Shown one piece after another: positions 18,394 to 26,319 of a DNA stretch of 64,000 nt. The stretch spans positions 212,238-276,237 of the forward strand of contig NZ_FLKH01000009.1 of assembly GCF_900086715.1 (NCBI RefSeq), read 5' to 3'. The position numbers and the translations under genes are program-made. How positions within the stretch are numbered: position 1 is the stretch's first letter; every line of letters starts with the position of its first letter. Origin of the DNA: Gracilibacillus timonensis (GTDB lineage Bacteria; Bacillota; Bacilli; Bacillales; Amphibacillaceae). The notes under the pieces are model-generated. The model saw only the letters and a list, made by a program, of their open reading frames with translations, made no database searches and was not told the DNA's origin.

Positions 18394-18774
18394 ATGGCTT
18401 TTGTTAAAGAAGATCAAGAAAGTCCCAAATTGTATATTGCACAGCCTGATTTCACCAAGCCCGTCCGCCGCATGCAAAGCAGCTACCAATCGGAGGGTAA
18501 ACCATCCCGCGTGGCAGCAAATCAAATAGAGCAGCCGTTAGCAAAAAAGAAAAAAGTAAAAGACATGACAATAGAAGAAAAGGTTACTTATTTTGCTGCT
18601 AAGCCATCTCATGTACCAAGGGCAAAGTGTGAAATTATGACAGAAAAACGAAAGTATCTAGGGATTATCCAAGACTATCAACAAGATATGGTGACATTAA
18701 GGATAAGCAGTAAGGCACAACCAGTAACCGTTCCGATAGAACAGATAAAAAGAATAGACATTATTGGTTTTTAG
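18394..18774 (+). CDS. cotO: Spore coat protein CotO-like
   Basis: CotO-family morphogenetic protein of the spore coat, divergent from cotZ as in B. subtilis. The conserved C-terminal part reads KDMTIEEKVTYFAAKPSHVPRAKCEIMTEKRKYLGIIQDYQQDMVTLRI and ends VPIEQIKRIDIIGF. The N-terminal half is low-complexity and basic. At about 127 aa it is shorter than B. subtilis CotO (over 200 aa, from memory). I start at the ATG at 18394, 8 bases after GAAAGGGG. The family call is firm for the C-terminal domain only. Confidence 0.8.
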   Translation: MAFVKEDQESPKLYIAQPDFTKPVRRMQSSYQSEGKPSRVAANQIEQPLAKKKKVKDMTIEEKVTYFAAKPSHVPRAKCEIMTEKRKYLGIIQDYQQDMVTLRISSKAQPVTVPIEQIKRIDIIGF

Positions 18775-18775
18775 C

Positions 18776-18801
18776 ACCTATCATTGTCGATTGCATAAGA
18801 T
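18776..18801 (+). promoter_or_regulatory. Sigma-K-like promoter for the 73-aa acidic protein
   Basis: AC at 18776-18777, 16 bases, then CATAAGAT (18794-18801), matching the sigma-K pattern. It lies 53 bases before the next gene. Confidence 0.45.
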
Positions 18802-18853
18802 GTATCGATCATATTCATTTTTCAACTATGTATGATAGTAAGGAGGGAACCCA

Positions 18854-19075
18854 TTGTCTGAGAACAAGAAAGTCATTCATGTTAAGGATCTAGTGATTAA
18901 GGCAGAGAATGTTCGCATCGAGCCAGAACGCCATCGTGATCCTTTTTTCAGGGGAAGAGAGCGCGAGGTGGAAGCGGAAGAAGTAGAAGAAGTCAAAGCA
19001 GAGGATGATCACGAAAAGCACGAAAACGAGGAATCAGATGATCGTCCAAATCGACCACCATTTTCATGGATTTAG
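18854..19075 (+). CDS. Small acidic protein of the spore coat cluster, 73 aa
   Basis: Not recognised by name. TTG start with an excellent AAGGAGGG site. It begins SENKKVIHVKDLVIKAENVRIEPERHRDPF, then has a strongly acidic stretch (EREVEAEEVEEVKAEDDHEKHENEESDD) and ends RPNRPPFSWI. The charged, disordered character and a sigma-K-like promoter suggest a minor coat or crust protein. Position between cotO and another unknown small gene supports this, but function is inference. Confidence 0.7.
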   Translation: MSENKKVIHVKDLVIKAENVRIEPERHRDPFFRGREREVEAEEVEEVKAEDDHEKHENEESDDRPNRPPFSWI

Positions 19076-19197
19076 CTAGAAGGTAGGCGGTAGCCTATCT
19101 TCTTTGTCATGTTCGAAAAACGTATAGGATTATTTATAGAAGAAAGCGGGTATAGAATACAAAAGACAATAAAACAAGGGGCTGGGGAGGGAATAAG

Positions 19198-19473
19198 ATG
19201 GGTTATATCATACCAGTAGATCATTATCAGTATCAACAGTATCAAAACCGTATTACCCAAACCAAGCGAATTCCTTATACAGTGGAAAAGTTATACCCAA
19301 GTCAATTTGATCGGCAATATTATGAAATAATGTCTGAACACCAAAAGGCAAGAGAAGAACGATCGAAAAGAAAAAAACAAGCCAGTACCTCGCAAAAATA
19401 TGACCCTATGCAGCAAGAAACGGTCTCCGCTGAAATAACAGGGAAAGGAAGAAGGTTTGAGGCGACAGTTTAA
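19198..19473 (+). CDS. Uncharacterised Tyr/Gln-rich protein, 91 aa
   Basis: Soluble basic protein beginning MGYIIPVDHYQYQQYQNRIT, with a central helix rich in Arg and Lys (EHQKAREERSKRKKQAS). The site GGGGAGGG lies 7 bases before the ATG. I do not recognise a domain. Its place at the end of the coat cluster suggests sporulation, but no sigma-K box was found upstream. A bidirectional terminator follows. Confidence 0.7.
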   Translation: MGYIIPVDHYQYQQYQNRITQTKRIPYTVEKLYPSQFDRQYYEIMSEHQKAREERSKRKKQASTSQKYDPMQQETVSAEITGKGRRFEATV

Positions 19474-19502
19474 ATGTTTATAAAATGGCTTCATGCACAC
19501 AT

Positions 19503-19532
19503 AAACAGCCCAGCAGTCTAGTTGGGCTGTTT
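19503..19532. terminator. Bidirectional terminator
   Basis: AAACAGCCCA / TTGGGCTGTTT between the convergent 91-aa gene and yetF. Confidence 0.8.
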
Positions 19533-19541
19533 GTACATGTA

Positions 19542-20216
19542 TTAATAGCTTTGAAGGTATAGTTCTTGTCCTTTTACATATTCCGCATAGAAGATCGTTT
19601 GTATATCAGACACTTCTTGCTTTGCCAACTCCTGTATCAGCCAGTCCTTATCCTTACCGATTTCTTCAAGGCTGTCCCAGATCACTTCTCCATCATTAAT
19701 TAGCATACGAGGCAGGACTACCTCTTCCGGTGTTAGGTTTATGTCTTGGCGAGTCAGTTGTTGAAAGGTCGACTTCTTCAATACTGAAACCGTTCCGTCG
19801 GTTTCCAGTACGGCATAATCCACCTCTTGAATCGAAAAAACATCCTTTGAGCGTAATAGGTGGAGCAGTTGATTTGTATCCAGGTTTCCATGCTTCATTT
19901 CCTCGTACTGCAATTTGCCTTTATGAATAACAAGTGAAGGGCGCCCCTCCAATAAGGATCTTGTTCTTTTGAATTTTTGGGTGAGCCACTCAGTGAGATA
20001 GAGCAATGTTCCCCACAGCAGAATGGCAAAGCCGATATCCATCAGGCCCACTTCATTATCATATAGCGCATTCCCGACTAGTTCACCTAATATAAGGGCA
20101 GAAATAAAATCAAAGGCAGTAAGTTGTCTGATTTGTGTTTTTCCAAGTACCTTCGTCAAGAGAAACAGCATGACAAAACCAAACAGTGTTTCTATAAAAA
20201 TTGAACCATAATGCAT
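19542..20216 (-). CDS. yetF: DUF421 membrane protein, YetF/YdfS family
   Basis: Three N-terminal membrane helices (residues 5-80) followed by two cytoplasmic alpha/beta subdomains. The family signature RQLTAFDFISALILGELVGNALY covers the second helix, and the soluble part carries RTRSLLEGRPSLVIHKGKLQYEEMKH and DINLTPEEVVLPRMLINDGEV. Several paralogues occur in Bacillus, some in the forespore under SpoVT or sigma-G control. ATG at 20216 with AAAGGAG 7 bases upstream; the longer frame to 20243 is unsupported. Biochemical role unknown. Confidence 0.9.
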   Translation of the reverse strand: MHYGSIFIETLFGFVMLFLLTKVLGKTQIRQLTAFDFISALILGELVGNALYDNEVGLMDIGFAILLWGTLLYLTEWLTQKFKRTRSLLEGRPSLVIHKGKLQYEEMKHGNLDTNQLLHLLRSKDVFSIQEVDYAVLETDGTVSVLKKSTFQQLTRQDINLTPEEVVLPRMLINDGEVIWDSLEEIGKDKDWLIQELAKQEVSDIQTIFYAEYVKGQELYLQSY

Positions 20217-20428
20217 GGCTATGCTCCTTTCTATTCCATTCAAGAATGTCGCAGCATGAATTGGTGAAAAATTTATCTGGCTAAAGAGGGAAGAAGGTTA
20301 ATGATGCAATATGCATCCAATAGACCTTCTCCAGTTAAATGGTGTTTTTTATCATTAGGGTTATCGTATATTTCCTTAGGGTGTTCCAAAAAGGGATTTA
20401 CATACCAACGAAATCTGTTTGAAAAAAA

Positions 20429-20470
20429 GAAAAGAAAAAAGCCGCAGCGGAGTGTAGCGCTGAGGCTTCT
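20429..20470 (-). terminator. Terminator after yjcF
   Basis: On the minus strand a GCC-CAGCGC...GCTGCGGC-type hairpin followed by TTTTTTC, just after the yjcF stop. The plus-strand frame at 20301-20504 that crosses it is not a gene. Confidence 0.7.
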
Positions 20471-20475
20471 CGGAG

Positions 20476-20904
20476 TTAATCGAGGAGTTGTTTTACCATG
20501 GTAACATGAGGGATACCAGCATCCAGAAATTCATCAGACACGATGTGATAGCCCAAATGTTGATAAAAGTCTACTGCTTGTATTTGGCCATTTAATTTTG
20601 CTTTCGTATATTGTTGTTTTTTAGCCACATCTTCCATGAAGAGCAGTAACTCTTTGCCAAGCCCTTGATTGCGATGTGCTTTTACCACACAAATTCGCTC
20701 CATTTTTGCATATTGATCGACAAAACGCATTCTGCTGGCGGCGATCGGCTGATTATTTCTATAACCAACAAAATGGGTGGCTGCTTCTTCCCATTCATCT
20801 ATTTCCAGATCCTTTGGTACTTGTTGTTCATCGACAAAGACCTCAAAACGCACCTTGTAGCCGTCAGCTAACACTTTTTCATTTTTTGCCTCGATGATTT
20901 CCAT
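20476..20904 (-). CDS. yjcF: GNAT-family N-acetyltransferase YjcF
   Basis: Predicted acetyltransferase of 142 aa. The acetyl-CoA loop is ERICVVKAHRNQGLGKELLLFME (R/QxxGxG/A at RNQGLG). The N-terminal VRFEVFVDEQQVPKDLEIDEWEEAATHFVGY block is typical of the YjcF/ElaA-like branch. The substrate is unknown. It lies 16 bases downstream of the esterase gene in the same direction. In B. subtilis yjcG separates the two, and yjcG is missing here. Confidence 0.88.
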   Translation of the reverse strand: MEIIEAKNEKVLADGYKVRFEVFVDEQQVPKDLEIDEWEEAATHFVGYRNNQPIAASRMRFVDQYAKMERICVVKAHRNQGLGKELLLFMEDVAKKQQYTKAKLNGQIQAVDFYQHLGYHIVSDEFLDAGIPHVTMVKQLLD

Positions 20905-20920
20905 CGTTTGTCCCCTCTCC

Positions 20921-21637
20921 TTATGCCAACATTGTCTTTAACATGTTTTCTAAATCCTGCTGCCAGTATGTCCAGGTATGATTGCCTTGAAATTCATGGT
21001 AATGATATTGAGAAAGCTGTTCTGCCAACACATCATGTAATAAGCGGTTCCCATGGAGAAAATCCAGTCGCTCTCCCATGGTCGTATCTACATCCTGTTC
21101 CTCGGTGCCGACGGAATGAAAAATGGCCAAGTGGGCATAGGTATGTGCCCGTTTCGCCCTTGTTAATACTTGATCATTCACATACGGTGATTGCATCATC
21201 ACTGTATCAAATGTACTCGGAAATTGACTTGCTACCATTAATGCCAATGTTCCTGCTAGGGAATCGCCTAACAAGGCACGACGAACAGGAGTAATATGTA
21301 TCTGTTCTTCAACAAACGGGATGGCTTCCTTAACCAAAAATTCGATATATTTTGTTTGTTTGGTCCCTTTTGGATGATATTTTTGAGCACGATCTTCTTT
21401 ATTTTGGTAATGAATTCCCATGAAAATGGTAGGCTCAATTTCCATGGACTCATGTAACCGATCACTGAGCGTTGCAACTTTTCCTATTTGAAAATAGTCG
21501 TTCCCATCTTGCATCACACATAATTGATAGTCGTTAAACGGAGTGAATGCTTCCGGAATATACCATTTGATTTCTATTTCTTCATCCAGATATGTGCTAT
21601 AGATCGTGGAATGCTGCATTTTACCTTTACGTTTCAT
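20921..21637 (-). CDS. yjcH: Alpha/beta-hydrolase of the esterase family, YjcH-like
   Basis: Serine hydrolase related to enterochelin-esterase-type proteins. The nucleophile elbow is LGDSLAG (residues about 132-138), an Asp lies in VGTEEQDVDT, and the catalytic His is in EFQGNHTWTYW. About 238 aa from the ATG at 21637, which follows AAAGGAG. There is no signal peptide, so it should act in the cytoplasm. The 12 upstream in-frame codons lack a ribosome binding site. The substrate is not predictable; an acylated siderophore or peptide ester is possible. Confidence 0.87.
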   Translation of the reverse strand: MKRKGKMQHSTIYSTYLDEEIEIKWYIPEAFTPFNDYQLCVMQDGNDYFQIGKVATLSDRLHESMEIEPTIFMGIHYQNKEDRAQKYHPKGTKQTKYIEFLVKEAIPFVEEQIHITPVRRALLGDSLAGTLALMVASQFPSTFDTVMMQSPYVNDQVLTRAKRAHTYAHLAIFHSVGTEEQDVDTTMGERLDFLHGNRLLHDVLAEQLSQYHYHEFQGNHTWTYWQQDLENMLKTMLA

Positions 21638-21778
21638 AATAAACTCCTTTCTGAATATAAGGTATTTTAACACATTTTTTCACTTGATTTGAGACATAAT
21701 ATCTACATAGAGAGAAAAATGTGTATAGATGAGACAAGCAAACGAAAATGCCAAACAAATAAGAAGGTGGAGATAAGA

Positions 21779-22435
21779 ATGAAAAAAAGAATACTTGTGA
21801 TGGCAGCCCTGTTGTTTTTTGTCTGTCATGCTTCCGTGGTAATGGCACAAGATCAAACAGCCTTAGTAACCGATCAACTATTTAAGGATAAAGTAGAATT
21901 AAAATATCCTCAAGTATCTGAAATGGATAACCAGTCTTTTGAGGGTAAAATTAATGGGATATTTGAACAATATATCAAGCAATCCTATAAAGAGATGCGT
22001 AACAATGAAAAGGAAGCAGAGCAATACGATTTTCATGCAGAGTATCAAACTGATTATCAAGTAAAGTATAATCAAGCCTCTTTGTTAAGTATTTTAACGA
22101 GCAATTATATGTTTAGCGGCGGAGCGCATGGCAATACGGTTGTTCAATCATTTAATTTCGATGAAAAAGCAAAAAAACGAGTATATGTAACAGATATATT
22201 AAACAATGAAGAAAAAATAGAGGCAGTACGGGATTATGTCTGGGAGTATGCGATTGCTAGACCAGATGTATTTTATCCTGATTTAAAACGCGAAGATATT
22301 CCATTAACACAGGATACGGCATTTTATTTTGGTGATGATGGCATCACACTCGTATTTCAGCAGTATGCCATTGCACCATATGTGTCAGGGAATCAGGAGA
22401 TTTTCATTTCAAAAGAGGTTTACGAGGGAAAATAA
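21779..22435 (+). CDS. Secreted DUF4163/DUF3298 protein
   Basis: Signal peptide MKKRILVMAALLFFVCHASVVMAQ with cleavage after VMA, then an extracellular domain of about 195 aa. Motifs SGGAHGNTVVQSFNFDEKAKKRVYVTDIL and DDGITLVFQQYAIAPYVSGNQEIFIS match the C-terminal domain also found in anti-sigma factor RsiV and other lysozyme-binding relatives. Here no membrane anchor or anti-sigma part is seen, so it is a free secreted protein. The start is set by AAGAAGGTGGAG before the ATG at 21779. A terminator shared with the next convergent gene follows. Confidence 0.8.
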   Translation: MKKRILVMAALLFFVCHASVVMAQDQTALVTDQLFKDKVELKYPQVSEMDNQSFEGKINGIFEQYIKQSYKEMRNNEKEAEQYDFHAEYQTDYQVKYNQASLLSILTSNYMFSGGAHGNTVVQSFNFDEKAKKRVYVTDILNNEEKIEAVRDYVWEYAIARPDVFYPDLKREDIPLTQDTAFYFGDDGITLVFQQYAIAPYVSGNQEIFISKEVYEGK

Positions 22436-22440
22436 TGCCG

Positions 22441-22467
22441 AGCAGCACCAAGAAGTCTTGGTGCTGC
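22441..22467. terminator. Bidirectional terminator
   Basis: Perfect GCAGCACCAAG / CTTGGTGCTGC hairpin with a 4-base loop between convergent genes. Confidence 0.75.
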
Positions 22468-22476
22468 ATAGGGGCA

Positions 22477-22932
22477 TTACAACAACGATACAGCAGGTAA
22501 ACAGGAGATGGCACAGAAACAGCTTAAGTCGACGGTAATACAAATGCCCGTACGCTCAAGGCTGCTTACTGCCTCGCCGCTAATTTGATCACAAGGCATA
22601 TCACCCGTTGCACTGTCGCCATCAAACACTAACAATTCCAACATAGCACAGCAGTCATTCACTTCACTTACCCGGAAGACAAAGCTCTCTACACAGGAGA
22701 ACGTAGCTGTACCATTGCTTTCAATCCCTGCTCCAACACCGCGAAATGGCTCGCCCTTCTTATTATAAAGAATAAAAGGAACGGTATCGTAACCATTACC
22801 GGAATCTGGAGAAACCAAATTTCTAATCGAACGGTGACAGCTGACGTCGCAGTGCTGATCAGCAACGTCTTCCTGTGCTTCTGCGATCGCCCTTACGACA
22901 TCACAAACACAATCATGTGTAACACTACCCAT
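22477..22932 (-). CDS. Spore coat/exosporium protein, CotY/CotZ/ExsY family (copy 2)
   Basis: Paralogue of the coat protein at 17739-18221, with the same blocks: DCVCDVVRAIAEAQEDVADQHCDVSC, TVPFILYNKKGEPF, FVFRVSEVNDCCAMLELLVFD and GICITVDLSCFCAISCLPAV. About 151 aa. The ATG at 22932 is preceded by AGAGGAGTG. A CATAGAGT box about 40 bases upstream could be a sigma-K -10 element, although the -35 spacing is poor. The two copies differ mostly in the middle (the Ser/Gly/Thr stretch), suggesting specialised lattice proteins. Confidence 0.9.
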   Translation of the reverse strand: MGSVTHDCVCDVVRAIAEAQEDVADQHCDVSCHRSIRNLVSPDSGNGYDTVPFILYNKKGEPFRGVGAGIESNGTATFSCVESFVFRVSEVNDCCAMLELLVFDGDSATGDMPCDQISGEAVSSLERTGICITVDLSCFCAISCLPAVSLL

Positions 22933-23130
22933 TCTATCCACACTCCTCTTGGAAATAAATATCGTGAACACTATACTCTATGAGCAGGAAAAGTTTTTGT
23001 ATAGTCAATCGACATAGGGCGACAGTTGAATTTATAGGGGAGTGATAAGTGAAAAGAAACATTAAGAAACCGGGTAAAAACCAGACCGCTCCCTTTACCG
23101 ACCACATTTTGATTATAAAAGGATTGGTCT

Positions 23131-23168
23131 ATCAATAAAAAAGGAGCATATGCCTCATGCATATACTC
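23131..23168 (-). terminator. Terminator of the LPMO gene
   Basis: On the minus strand GGAG-ATATGC...GCATAT-CTCC followed by TTTTTTATTG, 45 bases after the stop codon. A 79-codon frame across it (22971-23210) is not considered a gene. Confidence 0.75.
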
Positions 23169-23211
23169 CATCCATTTAATATAAAAAGAGGTATTTACAT
23201 TTGAAAACAAG

Positions 23212-24003
23212 TTAATTACTGATTAATTCCCAAACATAGGCATTTCCTGGCGTCTCGCCTAACGTCCACCATCTCGCTTGATAAACAGCACCTTGATAGC
23301 TTACTCGGTCCCCATTGACATAAACGAGAGAGGCATCCCACGGATCAGGCAAATCGCCAGGTTCACCTGGCTCATCGGGATCACCAGGTTCGACGAAATC
23401 TCCGTCAAAATTGGCATCAATTACTTGATAGAAAGCATTTGCGGTATCAGCAACCTCCCAATAAGCGAGAATAACATGGTAGCCATCACGTTCAGGAATG
23501 TCACAATCATGTGTTACTGTAAAACCAGGACGCTGTCCATTATCGTTGTACGTACAAAATAGTTCAAAATCAGAACGCTCTAATGGTGAATTAGGATCCC
23601 AACCTTCCTTGGTAATGTAGTAATCCCAATCTTCTGTGGCATGGGCAGCAGTTAATGTCCATTCAAAGGTAAAATCACCGCTTGACATAGGAACTTTAGC
23701 CCAACGATTTTCAGACTGCTCGTCCAATTTAGGAAACACACCACCGGCACTAGCAATTTGTCCATCCGCCACCCCTTGCTCTGGATAATTGCCCGGTCCT
23801 TCAAGACTATGAGGTTCATAAATAACGGCACCACAATCATTATTTACACCATCTGCACAAAGAACAGCCCGGCTTTCTGGGTTATTCACATAGCCGTGAG
23901 CGGAAACCATCGAGGCAAAGGCTAAAGAAATAAGAAATAAACCAATCGTCATCAAGCTTACCTTCATCATCTTTACTGGTAAAATAGCTGCTTGTTCTGT
24001 CAT
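23212..24003 (-). CDS. Secreted AA10 lytic polysaccharide monooxygenase with a CBM5-type chitin-binding domain
   Basis: Copper enzyme that oxidatively cleaves crystalline chitin; most AA10 chitin enzymes oxidise C1 and leave an aldonic-acid end. The signal peptide ends at residue 35 (SMVSA) and the mature protein begins with His36 (HGYVNNPESR), the first copper ligand. The second is His121 in TLTAAHATEDW. A Pro/Asp/Glu/Gly linker (residues about 198-216) leads to a C-terminal module (WDASLVYVNGDRVSYQGAVYQARWW) of CBM5/12 type. GAGAGGAG precedes the ATG. A NagR-like operator lies 26-43 bases upstream of the start codon, so induction by amino sugars is likely. Confidence 0.93.
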   Translation of the reverse strand: MTEQAAILPVKMMKVSLMTIGLFLISLAFASMVSAHGYVNNPESRAVLCADGVNNDCGAVIYEPHSLEGPGNYPEQGVADGQIASAGGVFPKLDEQSENRWAKVPMSSGDFTFEWTLTAAHATEDWDYYITKEGWDPNSPLERSDFELFCTYNDNGQRPGFTVTHDCDIPERDGYHVILAYWEVADTANAFYQVIDANFDGDFVEPGDPDEPGEPGDLPDPWDASLVYVNGDRVSYQGAVYQARWWTLGETPGNAYVWELISN

Positions 24004-24028
24004 ATAATACTCCTCTCACTTTTAATAA

Positions 24029-24046
24029 CTAGATGTCTATACCAAT
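24029..24046 (-). promoter_or_regulatory. NagR-type operator in the LPMO promoter
   Basis: Minus strand ATTGGTATAGACATCTAG. This fits the 16-base NagR/YvoA site as I remember it (ATTGGTATAGANNNCT). The internal TATAGA may also be the -10 element. Confidence 0.6.
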
Positions 24047-24226
24047 AAAATAGACAAAAAACAGAATTATAGTAAATTTACTGCGAACCTCCTTTCTGGC
24101 CAATATATGAAATCCCTTACATTACCTAATTCTAAAAAAACATCCGATATATGTCAATCTTTTTTTGAATAAAATGTGAATTTATTTCTTAAACAACGTT
24201 GAAATATATTTTTTTAAAGTTTGGGA

Positions 24227-24255
24227 TTGATTTGTTAAAAACAAACTGGTATAGT
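24227..24255 (+). promoter_or_regulatory. Promoter of the first sugar ABC operon, overlapping an operator-like site
   Basis: TTGATT, 17 bases, TATAGT. The -10 is embedded in ACTGGTATAGTTATCT, a variant of the GGTATAGACnnCT boxes found at the other chitin genes, so a GntR-type repressor could block it. Confidence 0.5.
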
Positions 24256-24319
24256 TATCTTAACTTTTTGTTTATGATTTTTGGACTAGTCAACTATAAT
24301 TAAAGAATGGAGGGGTAAA

Positions 24320-25279
24320 ATGAAAGATAAATCGGAAATGGTGTTATCACAAGGAAGATCAAATAAAAAGAAGCCCTTTTTGTTTCGGTATATGAAACAA
24401 ATGGATTTGCAACTTATGGTTATTCCGGGACTATTATTTATTTTTATATTTAATTACATACCGATGTATGGTGTTTTGATGTCTTTTCAAGATTATAATC
24501 TTTTTGATGGAATGGGTAATAGTCCTTGGGTAGGTTTTAAGCATTTTGAAATGTTTTTTAATGATCCACGTTTTATGGAAATCATGCGAAATACGATGGT
24601 AATTAGTGGTTTAAAGATACTAATCTGTTTTCCAGCACCGATTATGTTAGCGCTTATGTTGAATGAAGTGAAGAACATGGCATTTAAACGAACCGTGCAA
24701 ACTATTACGTACTTGCCACATTTCTTATCATGGGTTATCGTCGCAGGGTTTGCGATGTCGATTCTTTCCACAGATAATGGCAGCTTAAATATGGCCATGG
24801 AAAAGGCAGGATTAATCGATGAACCGCTCAGTTTTTTGGCGATACCAGAATATTTTTGGACGATTATTGTATCAACAAATTTATGGAAATCGATTGGGTT
24901 TGCTTCTATTGTATACATTGCCGCCATTGCAGGGGTTGACCCACAATTATATGAAGCTGCCGCATTGGATGGAGCAAGCAGGTTCAAGCAAATATTTTTG
25001 ATAACGATTCCATCAATTATGCCGATTATCGTTATTTTCTTTATTCTAGAAGTGGGTAATTTATTGAACGCTGGTTTTGAGGATCTATTGATTTTAGGTG
25101 ATGACGCGATCTTGAGGTCTGTATCAGATGTTTTAGATACTTACGTCTATCGTGTAGGGATAGGGAGCGGTAGATATTCCTATGCTACGGCGATTGGGTT
25201 GTTTAAGGCAGTTATCAGTGTAGGGTTATTGAGCTTAGCTAACTATCTGGCCAGAAGGTCAGGGAATAGCTTATGGTAA
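24320..25279 (+). CDS. Sugar ABC transporter permease, LplB/YteP type
   Basis: Membrane component of a carbohydrate importer of the CUT1 subfamily that takes up di- and oligosaccharides. About 319 aa with six helices after a basic cytoplasmic N-terminus. The LplB-type opening (LQLMVIPGLLFIFIFNYIPMYGVLMSFQDY) and the EAA loop YEAAALDGASRFKQIFLITIP (residues about 213-233), which contacts the ATPase, are present. The ATPase itself is not in the operon; such systems share an MsmX-type ATPase. Followed by its partner permease after 37 bases. Confidence 0.92.
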   Translation: MKDKSEMVLSQGRSNKKKPFLFRYMKQMDLQLMVIPGLLFIFIFNYIPMYGVLMSFQDYNLFDGMGNSPWVGFKHFEMFFNDPRFMEIMRNTMVISGLKILICFPAPIMLALMLNEVKNMAFKRTVQTITYLPHFLSWVIVAGFAMSILSTDNGSLNMAMEKAGLIDEPLSFLAIPEYFWTIIVSTNLWKSIGFASIVYIAAIAGVDPQLYEAAALDGASRFKQIFLITIPSIMPIIVIFFILEVGNLLNAGFEDLLILGDDAILRSVSDVLDTYVYRVGIGSGRYSYATAIGLFKAVISVGLLSLANYLARRSGNSLW

Positions 25280-25316
25280 ATCGAACAAATGGACTTACAA
25301 GAAATGAGGTGAAGTT

Positions 25317-26213
25317 ATGATTAAACCGACGTTAAGTGATCGCATAATGATCATATTCATCTATGTGTTTTTGATCGGTTTAGCATTTATTACGTTTTAT
25401 CCATTTTGGAACTCTCTCGTTATTTCCTTTAACGCGGGAAAAGATACGATGTTAGGTGGCATTACTTTCTGGCCTAGGGAATTCACCTGGGAGAATTATC
25501 AAGTAGTGTTTCAAGATAAGCGTCTGCTTAATGCTTTTCTGATCACTATATTGCGCACAGGGATAGGAACCTTTTTGTCAGTTCTTGTAACCGCTTTATT
25601 AGCGTATGGATTGTCTAAAAAAGAATTGATTGGCAGACATTTTTTCATGATTTTTTGTTTACTAACGATGTTTTTTAGTGGGGGATTAATTCCTACCTTC
25701 CTATTAGTAAGAGGGATAGGATTAATGGATTCTTTTTGGGCGATGATCATCCCGACTTTGGTATTGGTCTGGAACATGATTATTTTTCGGACCTTTTTTC
25801 AGCAATTACCTAAAGGTCTGGAAGAGTCGGCCAAGATTGATGGCTGTGGTAATTGGCAGATATTTTTTCGTATTGTTTTACCATTATCAGGACCGGTTAT
25901 TGCGACGTTATCATTGTTTACGGCTGTCTTTCATTGGAATGATTGGTTTTTTCCTAGTATATATATCACATCTGAGCACTTGATTCCGATTCAAACCCTG
26001 TTGCGGCAAGTGTTAAATTCAAACACGGTTACGTCACAGATGAGCCAATTAGACGCTGGAGCACTTGCCCATATGTCGAATGTTGCCAAGGTAACAGGGA
26101 AGTCATTATCCATGGCAACCATGATGGTGGCGACGATTCCGATTATGCTGGTTTATCCTTTCGTACAGAAACACTTTGTTAAAGGGGTACTAATCGGATC
26201 GTTAAAAGAATAA
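25317..26213 (+). CDS. Sugar ABC transporter permease, YtcP/LplC type
   Basis: Second membrane subunit of the CUT1 importer, 298 aa with six helices. The EAA loop reads EESAKIDGCGNWQIFFRIVLPLSGP (residues about 166-190). The C-terminus ends FVQKHFVKGVLIGSLKE, typical of these permeases. GAGGTGAAG precedes the ATG. A 100-base gap with a small hairpin (TTAAAGC/GCTTTAA at 26232-26251) separates it from the binding-protein gene. Confidence 0.92.
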   Translation: MIKPTLSDRIMIIFIYVFLIGLAFITFYPFWNSLVISFNAGKDTMLGGITFWPREFTWENYQVVFQDKRLLNAFLITILRTGIGTFLSVLVTALLAYGLSKKELIGRHFFMIFCLLTMFFSGGLIPTFLLVRGIGLMDSFWAMIIPTLVLVWNMIIFRTFFQQLPKGLEESAKIDGCGNWQIFFRIVLPLSGPVIATLSLFTAVFHWNDWFFPSIYITSEHLIPIQTLLRQVLNSNTVTSQMSQLDAGALAHMSNVAKVTGKSLSMATMMVATIPIMLVYPFVQKHFVKGVLIGSLKE

Positions 26214-26319
26214 ACCGACGTTAACTATTGTTTTAAAGCTATATGCTTTAAATATAGACTTTTACCAAATGCATGTACTGGAAAAGTCAAAAAAATAAGA
26301 AAAAAGGGGAGAGAAAGTG

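Noticed and set aside
20301..20504. 67-codon plus-strand frame
   Set aside because: Runs through the yjcF terminator and into yjcF antisense; no coding signature.
22971..23210. 79-codon minus-strand frame between the LPMO and coat genes
   Set aside because: Contains the LPMO terminator hairpin and lacks a ribosome binding site.
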